From Mesostigma viride (taxonomy: Eukaryota; Streptophyta; Mesostigmatophyceae; Mesostigmatales; Mesostigmataceae): 64,000 nt of DNA. A program made the position numbers and the translations under genes. Below the pieces are notes generated by a model. The model was not told the origin of the DNA and ran no database searches. It worked only from the letters and a program-made list of their open reading frames with translations. The stretch covers positions 397,328 to 461,327 of the forward strand of contig RPFO01000026.1 in assembly GCA_009746045.1 (NCBI GenBank), given 5' to 3'. Every line of letters starts with the position of its first letter. The stretch's first letter is position 1. Shown piece after piece: positions 32,655 to 54,544 of the stretch.

Positions 32655-35600
32655 ATGTCGGCAGCACGGACTTTGATTACATTTGACGTCGATGGTATGT
32701 TAGCGGCTGGCATTTTATTTGCGAAAGCAATGATGAGGATAAATAGATTAAATTTGGAAATCGCTATTATCCGCTGTATAGTTTGCATTTGCTGTGCGAC
32801 CTCTGTTCGTGTTCGTGCCAGTCCATAAGCCTTTGCTGGCCGTTTAGCACTCGGGAACTGTAAAAGATGCCTGGCCCACACATCGGTATGCGATTGTTGG
32901 GACGTTACACGCGCATGCACTGTTCGCGAGAAAGCCGTGTGAAGACTGGAGTTTGGAGTTATGTCACAAAACTTGCGGAACAGTTCACACCAGTATGACC
33001 CGCCATCCACTGCGTTGCAATTAGTTGCAAAGCCGGCGTTTATTATATGCAAGATGACCATGCGCGCGTCATTTTGCTCATTCCTGGTTAATAAGTTAGT
33101 TTCTACGTGATTGCACCCACATCCCACGTGCATGTCCTGCAGGGACTCTGATTAGGAGTCGAGGGGAGAATGCCAATGCGATGCACAAGAATGCCTTTCG
33201 GCACGCGTTCAAGGAGGTCTACGACATGCCACACGCCCACATTGACATGGTCTCGGTATGGTTTTTACGGGCAGTTTCACAACATTGCAACCCACTACCA
33301 GTCAGCTGGCCTGCAACATGGAGTTCCCATAATAACCAGTATCATACACATTGTTCGCAGTTGCTGCTCCCCTCCCCCCCTCGCCCCACTCCAACCCAAA
33401 GTCGTCCTCACCGCTTGCTGCCACAGCCCTCGCTCACATGATTCCTACGACAGTCGAACGGGTTTACAGTATGCAGGTGCCCCCTGAAAACATACACAGA
33501 TGTTACAGCAACAAGGACTGTCAGGCCGATGCATGCATGACTATATGGCCGCTTCTCGATCTACATTATCAGGCGCCATGTCGCGGCGATCGCCGTGCCT
33601 TATTAGCTGTTGCGTACTGCATAGTCTAAGTTTTGTTGGCAGGAGCGGTTACACCGCCTTCCTAGAATGCCTGCGTAATTTGTCGCATGCACCCACCTGG
33701 ATTCTGGCTGTTTCCTTGAAGTTTTGAGGAAGCCCAGCTTTTGCAACTCTCCCAGCTTTCTTCATAGTGTATGCCATACATCCCCCCTCTGCTGGCTTTC
33801 TAGCGCATGCCATTCATCCCCCTCGGCTTGCTTCGTAAAGCCTTCCATTCTGCTTGGTTATGTCCTAGAACCTCATGTTCGCATGGGACACCCGCTGATG
33901 CTGTGGCTGGGAGAAGAGGAAAAGACCAAGGATCGCCCACCCTTAACCGGCTGCACGTATTGATCAAGATCTATCTGCATCCTATGGTTGGTTCGTCGCG
34001 ACGTGGCATGGTTGTGTTGTGTCCCTGCGTGCATGGGCTCGGCGTGCCAGCATCATGGACTCACTGACAAGCTGGTGATTCAGAACACGATGAAGCACCT
34101 GGGGTTGTCCCACGAGGTGAGCATGGACCATGCGCCCGCGCTGAAGTGACGCAGAGAAATCTCGCTCTGTGATGTTCAGTCCGTGACAACGTTGGTGCTA
34201 CACGCACACTGGTACACTGGCACTTGTACATAGGTCGTGTTGTTTGTACATACAGTTGGCTTTCTCAGTGTTCCTGTGTGCTTGGGGTTTTCCCGTTTCA
34301 TGCTTCACTTGAGTTGCTGCTCTTGCTTTCGCGCTTGAATCTTCTCAACATACCGGGTGTCTCCTTGATACAGTTATGGCATTCCATAAGGCATGTGTAT
34401 GGCATTCCATAAGGCATGTGTATGGCATTCCACAAGGCAATGTCGCTTTCATGCGAGAGGTCTTCCCGTCCGTATTTCGTGCATTGTCAGGGCCCCCTGT
34501 ATAATATTTATTGAATACAGCTGCCCTGCTTGCAGTCGCACCCAATCTAGCCACGCAGCCTTGAATGCCATGCGGGACATGGATCCGCGCCCTTTGCACG
34601 CATGGAGTGTTCCTGTGGTTAATTAAGCTGCCGGCTGTCTCACGTCATGCCGCAGTTTGTCCACACTCCAGGAAGCACTCGTCGGCGGTGCATGGGCCAC
34701 ATGGGTCCCCTATCGCTTGGGTCCACAGGCACGCAATTCATACAAGCAGGGGGCGTGCCTCATCTTCCCAACGACCGGCCACCGCCACGTCACACACACC
34801 GACCACTGCCAATTACAACGTATTTGGCATCTCTCGCCCACAATCATCTTCACTGCCCATTCCCAACCACCGCGCGCATCCCTGGCCACCTCCCATCTCT
34901 TGTCACAAGCCAGCCCTAGCCTCTGCGCCTACCATGCCTTGGCCTTGGCCGCTACCATGACCCCATCATCCCTGCGCCCCTCGTCTTCCTCCCCCGCAGG
35001 CGATCTGGCAGAAGATGCCGCAGGCGGTCGCCAAGATGGTGGAGTACTCGCAGGCCCACCCGACCAACGGGGAAGGTCTGGAGGTGCTGCCTGGTGTGGA
35101 GACGCTGCTGCGTGCGCTAGCATCGCGCGGCGATGTGCTGGTCGGGCTGGTCACGGGAAACCTGGTGGAGATTGCGTGGCTCAAGATGCGCGCGCTGGGC
35201 CTGGAGGGGCTGTTCACGGAGCCCAAGTTTGGCGGGTGAGGGCGAGGGTGGCCGCGCTTGGCGGGGGGGAGGTCAGAGAGGAAGCTGTCTCGCTTGGGAA
35301 GCTTAGCTTTGCTCATGAGGAAGCTTATTTTCTCGGGGAGAACTCAAGAGTAGTCCCACTAGCTTGAAAGCAACCTACCTTTGCGGGTGAGGGCGAGGGC
35401 CGCCCCGTCTGGTGGTACGGCTGCTTGTCCTTTCGTAGCTAGTGGAGAGCATCGACCTCATCTCACTGGTGGAGAGCTTGTTGTGTCGCGTGGTGGGGTA
35501 GGGTGGTGGGGTGGGGTGGGGTGGGGTGGGGTGGGGTGGGTGGGGGGTGGGGTGGGGGGGGGGGGTGGGGTGGGGTGGGGTGGGGTGGGGTGGGTGGGGT

Positions 35601-38600
35601 GGGGTGGGGTGGGGTGGGGTGGGGTGGGGGGTGGGGTGGGGTGGGGTGGGGTGGGGTGGGGTGGGGTGGGGTGGGGTGGGGTGGGGTGGGGTGGGGTGGG
35701 GTGGGGTGGGGTGGGGTGGGGTGGGGTGGGGTGGGGTGGTGGGGTGGGGTGGGGTGGGCTGGGGTATGTGGTGCTGGATGAAGACGGGTGCGTGTCGGGG
35801 TTATTTTTCTGTGATACTTGAGTTAGACGAGCACCGCCATGGATGGGTGGTCCGGGATGAGCTCACCTCGTCGGGGTGAGCTCAGTGAGCTTAGAAGCGA
35901 TCCATCATGTAGCTCAACAGTAATCCTGCCTCTGCAGGGGAGGGCAAGGGTGGGTGTGTCACACGCTTGCGTGGGGGTGGTCAGAATTGAACATTTGCCA
36001 CTTGGTGCGAGGTCAGAAGTCGCCTCACTCTCGTCCTTGTATTCCAAGGAAATGCAGTGCTTGGTGGATAGAGTTGAATAGCTGGCAGCACTGTACTCTC
36101 TCCTTCCAACATCTCCCTTTCACTTCTCTTAACAAATATTTTCTGTGGGTAGTTCCTGGCAGCTGGGCTGTCAGTCAATAAGGGGGGCGGGGGGGGGGAA
36201 CCAGGGGGTTGTTGAGAATTATGTGGGTTACGTCGTGTCAAGAAGGGCCAGATTTGGCAGGCGATGTGGATCACGCTAGTTGGTTTGGTATCTGTGTTTC
36301 CCAATGCATGGCTGTTCTGACTCAGACCGCCCCGTGGGCCGACTCTCTCGCTTTACTGTACTCCAACCGCGACTTTTGGCTGCACTAGGGTTTCCTTTAC
36401 CAATCCGTCGTTTGATAAGTGTCACGTTTGGATGTGCCATGCATGCCTACGGTAGGACTGCTCAGGACAAAATCCCGTGGAAGTCACAACCCACCCCTTG
36501 ATCCGTGGGTGTTTACACATTGCTGTAGTTGCTGTTAGTGGCAGCTGCTGCCCCTCCCACTACGGGTACCACATAGGCCCTCTCCTCGAATGTGGTTACG
36601 CAAAGGGCCTTGCCACAAGGATTTGGACGTCTTGTCCCATGCCTTGTTGGGCCCATGGCATGGGACAATTTCAGTCCACACATGAAAAGCCCTGGTAGTC
36701 ATCAGCATGCACCCTGAAAACGGACTGCATGTAAGATCTACTTGCGATTAACTGAACATCGTCCTGCACAAGAGCCCAGTATGAGCGATACGCCAGATAC
36801 CCATTTCGCATGTTTGCTTTGCGGCTGTTAGCCAGGCCTGGGTGCTTACCGCTGTGAGGTACGAACTGGACACATCTGGGTGGTGCGCGGGTGATTGGGT
36901 TTGGGGGACTTGTGTGGGTGGGTGGGGGATGGGGGGGTGGGGGGACGGCGCCATGCGTGTGTTTCGGCCATCAGGTTTGGATCTGACCACACGGAGCGGT
37001 CAGAATTAGTGCGCATCGCACGGGGGGCGGCGGAGCAGATATTACGGCAGCGGTCGGCTCATGACTCCCCGGTGCCCTGCATCGGCGCGCACTGGCACGT
37101 GGGCGACACGGTGAGCTCGCTGCGGTGGGGAAATAGTTCCTTATCATGGAGTAGGAAATTAGGAAAAGGGTTGTTGTTAGGAGAAGGGTTGTTGTTAGGA
37201 GAAGGGTTGCAGCTCTCTCTTACAAGAAAAGACCTCTGTATTCACGAAAAGGGCCATTATGAGGGAAAGGCTCTTTCTCGTGGAAGGATCTTGCCCCAAC
37301 GGGCCTTAACCAGTATGAGCTAGTACGGCAATACGGCAATACGGCCAAACCTCGGCGTATTGCCGTATTGCGTATTATACGCGTATTACACGCCACAAGC
37401 TCAAAAACCCAAAAAAGGCATTTTCGAGCCGCTATTCATGCTGGCAAGTCTCTCGTCGTATTCTAAGGTGCATATCCCATGGATGTGGCTCGCAAGCGCG
37501 CTAACTAATGCCTCAATCTTGACGTGGCGTAAGTGCAATGCATGTAGCCTTTGACACTCACTTGGTTGTCTCATTGTATGAAGTGTGATACTCATCCACT
37601 GCCGGCGTGCTGTATAGATTGCTAATTGAACTAATTCCTTATGACAACGATGAATTAATTGATAGGTTTTCGATTAAAGTCGACCCAAAAACTCGACACA
37701 GTATACAATAAACACGTGAACAGGATAGCACACACCAGATCAAAACCGCAGATTGATTACGTATACCTTCCTTGCTGGAGCTAACCGCATGCCCACCTCG
37801 TGGACGTAGCTGCGAGCCTTTCCTGGCCGTCGTCGCTAATTCATCATGTCAGCAATAATTTGACACATCTATTGGCGTACAAATGTATGGACATGTTTCC
37901 CGCCTAGCAACAATTAGCACATGCACAGCGACCGCCCTGGTCGCTGATCAAACAAGGTTGCTGCACCGAGCAGAAGGTGGAGACATATGTGCACACATCC
38001 AGACATTACCTGGTCAAGGATATAAACTTTTTAAGACCTATGGATCATGCCTGCAATATTGCAGTTCAAAATGTCAAGCCATGCTCTCATATGTACCAGT
38101 CAGTCTTCTGCATGGCCGCGGACGTCAATTTTTTTTTTGCAAGTCGGTCTCGTTTTGCCGTGCTTTACCCACGCAGTAAACCGGCAGATATGACAAACGG
38201 GACCAACCGTAGGCCCGTACTCCCCAAGTACGGTCTAGGCTGCGTACCTGCCTGGGTGAGCTACGCCAAAACTAGGTCTGGCGCCAAATTCCGTAGCTCC
38301 GTGAAAATAATATGCGGAAAATACGTATCGTACGGCCTACCTGCGTTAAGAATGCAATACGGCGTATTTCTAGCACGGTAGTATGCCAAACCCCCACGTA
38401 TTGTACGGCGTATTGGTAGTAGAATGACGGCGTGCATTTATTGCGAGCTCGCTCACACAGGCCTTAACCAAATGGAGTGCCCCTCAAGGTCCCATTCGCG
38501 GTGCACTTTTGCCATGCTCACTGAGCTGGAGACTAAGCCTCTTCTTCGCCGCACGCACACTGTCGTGTCACGGTGGGCCTCCTTGTGCTCCATACTGCGG

Positions 38601-39641
38601 TCGCCAGCGCTCTCCCATTCTCACCCTTGCGCCCCTGCACCCGATTGAGACATACTGGGCACACGATGACCAGCGCTCGCATTACAGGGCATGGAAAAGC
38701 AGAAAGGCTGACGAGGAGTTCAATATGCAATCTCGGTCCATGATTGTCGGGTTTCCTGCAGCAGCATTTTTTAGACTGGACGTGTTTGCCCTCCTAGCAT
38801 GTGTCCTGCTGGTCATCCAGACTGGAAGTGTGACGCCCCCCCCATGCTGACCATGTCGTATTCGCAGAAAGGGGGTGCTGTGTCAGCTTCCCTCTGTCGC
38901 GAATAATATTGTTCGTTGGTACGCTCTGTGCTGGCTGGGATGCTACACGCTCCAGTTGCATGTGGTTTCCCAACAGGGTCTGGTGACCATGTTGCGTGGT
39001 TGTCTCCTTGATGTTGTGCCTGGGGCGTTAGTATCAGCATCCTAATAACTTCTGAGGCGAATAAGCTCCTTTATTTAATGTAATGTTACCGCGTTATGTC
39101 TTGCACACGATCTGCTGGTATGGCCCAAGACAGCCTCCGGCTTGACCTTATGGTAACACGGCTTAACATGCTACCAACACCACATTTTAAATGGGAAAAA
39201 CTATGCCCCGTTCGATTCCGTAGCAGCTGACATTGGGGGTTTCGTGGCATACCCTGAATTAGTGTGGTGCAGCCAAGGCGCAGTTGACACATACCTTCAA
39301 CATTGATTATGCTCGTTTGTTCCATTGTAGTTGCTCTATTAGAGGCAATTGATATAAGCAGATCTTATTCATGATTTATTCATCCTATAGCTGCTCAAGG
39401 TTTTCGTATAATCGTTCAAAAGCTTGTTCTGCAAATATTTGGTCCTTTGCTTGTGCTTGGTTATCCACAGCCAAATGACATGAAAGCAGCGGTCATTGGC
39501 GAGGCGCGTGCGCTGGGCGTGCTGACAGGGGTTTTCACAGAGGCAGAGCTACTAGAAGCGCTCGGCTCAGGTCGGGGTGCCATACTTAATGACCTGAGTG
39601 AGCTGGAGGCAGTAATGAAGGTTTTCGGGCTCAGCTTATGA
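32655..39641 (+). CDS. HAD-superfamily phosphatase (phosphoglycolate-phosphatase-like)
   Basis: Six exons, 32655-32694, 33143-33255, 34051-34116, 35000-35235, 36975-37110 and 39471-39641, join to 762 nt, i.e. 253 residues and a stop, a normal length for HAD subfamily I. All borders are GT-AG and phases agree. Motif I is LITFDVDGTLI, with the nucleophile Asp at residue 11 and the acid/base Asp at 13, split by the first intron. Then come HGLTDKLVIQNTM in the cap region, motif II in GLVTGNL, a Lys in the following helix (EIAWLKMRALGL), and motif IV GDTPNDMKAA, recreated exactly across the last intron. The C-terminus is a short helix ending GLSL. The family hydrolyses small phosphate esters with Mg2+; the substrate cannot be told from sequence. 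No transit peptide is evident. Introns make up about 89% of the gene. Confidence 0.9.
35493..35765 (+). repeat. (GGGGT)n array in HAD-gene intron 4
   Basis: About 50 copies of GGGGT with a few phase slips (GGTGGGG, a G10 run at 35557-35566). The G-rich strand is the coding strand, so the pre-mRNA carries the G tracts and could fold as RNA G-quadruplexes. The array lies 260 bp after the 5' splice site. Confidence 0.95.
37320..38420. repeat. Cluster of TACGGC/GCCGTA inverted motifs in HAD-gene intron 5
   Basis: CGGCAATACGGCAATACGGCC followed by its inverted partner GGCGTATTGCCGTATTGCG lies at 37327-37371, and similar motifs (GTACGGCC, AATACGGCGTATT, GTACGGCGTATTGG) recur at 38175-38418. They may mark the two ends of one element of about 1.1 kb, but the ends are not precise and no target duplication was found. 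Confidence 0.35.
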
Positions 39642-40689
39642 TTGGGCGTGCCTCCTTGACTGTGTGGTACAGATCTTCATATGTTAAACGACATATTGTT
39701 CTGGAGAGGTGCCTAAATCTACATGCCTTGTGACGTATTGGTGTTGCGACCACTGACCTATTGCGCCATTTATCCGCTATCACATATGACCGGTTTATCA
39801 ACGAGACCACCAGCGCACTATCAGGCTCGTGCTGCATGGTATGCTCGATGAGGGTAACGCAATCCACAAATAAAGCTAGGCCCTGTTCATATGCAAATTC
39901 TTTGCCAATAGCCTTGACATCTTTGTGTCATATGGGTGTGCCTCAGCCTCTGGCTAGAGGCCGTACGGGCTCGTGATGTTGACCCAATGCGCTGACGTAC
40001 CATCGTCCCAGATGTCATGAATATGATATTGCAACTATATCAAGTATGTGCAAGTTGCGGAATCATTTACGCGCATACGTGGTCATGCAATTCATAACAA
40101 TCTCAGATGTCATATATCAACGAGCGTCGCATTTAAGCATTACAACCGCTGATGCGCCAGATAAGCATGCTAATGGACTACCGTGTAGGATAAGCATGTA
40201 GTTATAACACTTAGTTCATTGGGTGTACATGATGCATGCATGGCAAGGTAGGCCATGCGGCGCTCATTGTGTGAACATACTTCACTTTAAATTTCAATGA
40301 ACAAGGCTACACATTTCCACATGCATGTGAAAAAAAATAAATACAAAACATAATTATAACATGACTCCATTGGGAGATCATGTACCATGTATTCCCTTGC
40401 TGATCAGTGGGATGGGGGTACGTGGGCAAAGCCGCGAGACTGAACTAAGCTAATTCTAAACTAATCTACAAATTAAAGTCCAAGCTACTCTACTCAGTGA
40501 AAGCGCACCTTCCTCAGGACTGGGGGCCGGGGGGGGGCTTGCCCGCAGGGGCTGGCGTGTGGGCCTGGACAATGGTCTGCGCCGCCCCTTCTTGTCCTGC
40601 ATAATAGCAGGCCAAGCAAGAGAGAGGGAGGAAATGCGGTATATTAAGTATTTTTCTAATGAGAGTAGCATAGTACTCCGTGGCATGCC
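39642..40689. other. Intergenic stretch without a supported gene
   Basis: A/T-richer DNA between the HAD gene and a dispersed repeat. At about 40347-40375 a degraded copy of the stem-loop tail (TAACATGACTCCATTGGGAG) of the SINE-like family is visible. No exon with matching splice sites is seen. Confidence 0.4.
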
Positions 40690-41120
40690 TATCACTTGTC
40701 CTTGAGGAGACAACCAGCTCAGGCCAGAATTAATCGGGAGAATCCGGACCATGGTAGCTCAAGCCTGCCGTTATCTTGTCCGCGTTTGCGAGTCGTTCAG
40801 GATATGATGAATATGAATGGAGATCGATGGAAATGTGTAGCCTTGTGCATTGAAATTATGGCTGGCGTACGTGTAGAGCGACTAGATGACCTAGACGGTG
40901 GGGCCGGAAACAGCATGCTTGATCAGGGCGTGTGTTTCGAGCCTAACTGGCCGGGAGTGTCTAGTGGTGAGCACCATTGCTGCGATCGCTCTTCCACCAT
41001 TTACGAGGAAACACCCGCAAATGGAAAACCACTGAAAAGGTCTAGCTAGTCAGTCATGATTACGCTAGCGGCCATGCCATGATTCCAAACGTCCAAGAAC
41101 TGCACACGGTGCAAAGGCAA
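40690..41120 (+). repeat. Dispersed ~400-bp repeat, copy A
   Basis: Closely matches the reverse complement of 59960-60400. Shared blocks include AATCCGGACCATGGTAGCTC, GCCTGCCGTTATCTTGTCCG, GTACGTGTAGAGCGACTAGA, GATCAGGGCGTGTGTTTCGA and CCAAACGTCCAAGAACTGCA. Differences are scattered substitutions and small indels. A part of the (TTAC)n-tailed repeat (TTTTCTAATGAGA...TACTCCGTGGCATGCC) lies just before it at 40640-40690, as a related stretch does near the other copy. Confidence 0.75.
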
Positions 41121-41943
41121 TAATCAGGAGGACAGCACATAGATATGCCAAGACAGTGGAGTTTTCCCACGAGTGCGCTGCCAGCGCCGTGAAGACCGCC
41201 TCGACCTCGAGGGTCAGACCGCCCCATGGTCTGCCCGCACGTGGTCCTCGTATTGGCGGCAGCGCCTGTCACTCGCCCTCACTCGCACCGTGGCTGATGT
41301 GTTATTCCACCGCACCCGGGCCGACTTTGTCGCGACCCATGCGGTCGATAGATCCCTCCCAGGCCTGCAGCGTGGGCCGGCAGCGATATTGCTGCGTGTC
41401 GTAGTTCATGTGATGTAGTGAGTTGTACCTCAGTGTGCAGCTGGCGCGATCCTTGGATGTCCGTGTCAGATTCCTCTTAGATTCTCCAGGGTTCTTCTTC
41501 TTTTCGGGGTTTTCCTTACGTTGCATGCCCATCTCACCTCCGTAATTTATCATTCTCAATGAATATATATGCCTACATGCGCATGACACAGAAGTAGGCC
41601 GTTGCCATAGCTCACATGGCCCCCATGTACTTGTTTCGGCTGGCAGCAATTAATAATTTGATAAGCTTGATTGTGTTTAACATTTGGTTGCCATTGGGAA
41701 ACAGGTAGGCACTTCACAATGCGGCCAACTGCACGGAATAAGGGCTAATGCAATAGTAACCAGGTTGTAGCAGGTCTTCCATGGTTCGGTGTTGTTACTG
41801 CAGGGTAATTCTGCTTGCATGGCAGGGACAGCGAACCATGGGGACGACCCTCGACAAACCATCCAAGCTGCCCGAAGATCCCCCCCCCATGCTCAAGTAG
41901 CAATGATAGTTTCTTTCAGAGGCCGAAGCCCAATGCATGATGG

Positions 41944-41948
41944 TTACA
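41944..41948 (-). terminator. Possible TGTAA polyadenylation signal of CCDC96-like gene
   Basis: TGTAA on the minus strand, 43 bp after the stop codon at 41991. TGTAA is the usual signal in chlorophyte algae. A pentamer is expected often by chance and the other genes here do not show one at this distance. Confidence 0.3.
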
Positions 41949-41990
41949 GACGAGCAAGATGTGAAACAAGGTGCCCAAGTGTGTGTGCTC

Positions 41991-52984
<10,994 letters not shown>

Positions 52985-52999
52985 TTCAGGAATTTATGT

Positions 53000-54544
53000 A
53001 AAATGGGCTTCTAGCGTCTTGATCTCGTTTAACTATGATGAAGTTCGTCGGTATGAAGCTTACATGATCAACCTAGAGTAGCCATTGTTCCACTCGCTGA
53101 CCGCTATTTGAGGGGAATGCTGTCCAAAGAGTGCCTCCTCCAGCAAATTTCCTCACCATACAGCAGTGTTAAATTCCAACATGAGCTCTGCTTACTACGT
53201 CGGCAAAACATATTGGCAATTCCCATCGACAGCACAATATTACGACCGCCATGCGTCCACTGCCCTGACATGGCTTGCCAATTTTAGGTTTATTGTAGCG
53301 CGCACGTAATGATGCCTGCGCAGTGCGCAGTGCGCTGGACCAGCTTTTACATCCCAGCTGCCACCTAAAGTGATCAAAATATGAACTATTCATAGATCAT
53401 AGATTACTTAGTGTTGTAGCCTGTTGCATCAGTCCTTCTTGTTTTGTAGATCCACGGACGCATGAGTTTCGAGCCACAAAGCTAACTGCACGAAGCCTAG
53501 AGCCAAGTAGAGGTCTTCTCTCCGTTGGTGCCGTACATTCCTTTAGAAATTTCTCACGCTTTCTTTTTTGTAAAAACGTGAAGAATGCAATAGACTTTTA
53601 TTCGGACCAGCGAGTCGCATACCTAATAATAATGGCCGACTAATGCATCCGGCATCGACTGGCAGCAGCTTATTTTAGGCGCCTGGTTCTAGTCTGGTAT
53701 TTTAGCCTGGCTCGAATACTGTGCATGAGTTGACCAGTTTGGGAAGCTTAAGCATTAGAAGCTTTGGTTTTGGTGTCGCGCAATTAACCCAGCATGAAAG
53801 AGTAACCTATTTCCATCTCGCCGGCGATGTCTGTGGTGAATTCTGACGATTAACGATTTTTTTGTCAAGGTCAATGAAAGCATGCAGGTGACTGCAGGTT
53901 ACATATAGCTCCCGGTAGGTCTGCCGTCATCCACGAGTACAATTCTATTTACCCGGTGGAGCGGCCACGCCGGCGTGACTTCGGATAACCTGCTGCCATG
54001 GCGCACTCAGATAGCGACGAAGGTGATTTACCCGGCATTTGTCTGATAATAATCCTGGATTCTCTGCAAAAGTTGTGCGCAGATTTTTCCTTGCATCCGT
54101 CCGTCTACCCTGATATTTCCTGATCGGCCAAATGTTTACTAGCTGCAAATAGGTGTGATAATTGCATCCCTGTAGGGGAACCCAGCTTGCCTCGTTTTTC
54201 CCGTTCCTGCGCGTCGTCGTGCCTGCATGCCTCCTTGAAGACTTTCTGCCGATGTCGTAGTTCCGTTTAGTTTTGTGTACTGTGAGTCTCGCGACGAATA
54301 CCCCCAGAGCTTGCAACTCCAGTTTCCCTGGCCTATGGTGTGTTGATGCAGCAGCTGTGCAGAAATTTCCTTTAGCTGGTTCTGGAGTCGGGTAGAATTG
54401 AGCTAGTTTTCTTTTTTAGCATCCTACATAACTCACATGTGCAGGTTGTTTTCCCACTCCCTCTGACCTTCCCTTTCGAAATGCATGCGTCCCCCTTTGG
54501 GGGTAAACTCTCTCCATTTCTTGTTGCCATGCTGCCCCCCTCAG
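53000..54544. other. Divergent intergenic region between CCDC96-like and STI1-like genes
   Basis: It should hold both promoters and the unresolved first exon of the STI1-like gene, which must end in phase 1. Candidates are weak: ATGATGAAGTTCGTCG before GTATGA at 53035-53050 fits the phase but starts only 51 bp from the opposite ATG. A short frame starting with ATG at 53181 looks protein-like but lacks a donor in the right phase. Confidence 0.4.

Noticed and set aside
32624-33133. Minus-strand frame of 169 codons
   Set aside because: Overlaps the first exon and intron of the HAD gene, whose plus-strand model is fully consistent; no domain on the minus strand.
35381-35879. Gly/Val/Trp-rich frames in the (GGGGT)n array
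   Set aside because: Intronic repeat, open in all three frames because the unit lacks stops.
41140-41418. Plus-strand frame with a charged, Trp- and Arg-rich product
   Set aside because: Looks protein-like over about 70 codons but has no splice partners or recognisable family; probably an old transposon remnant next to the dispersed repeat.
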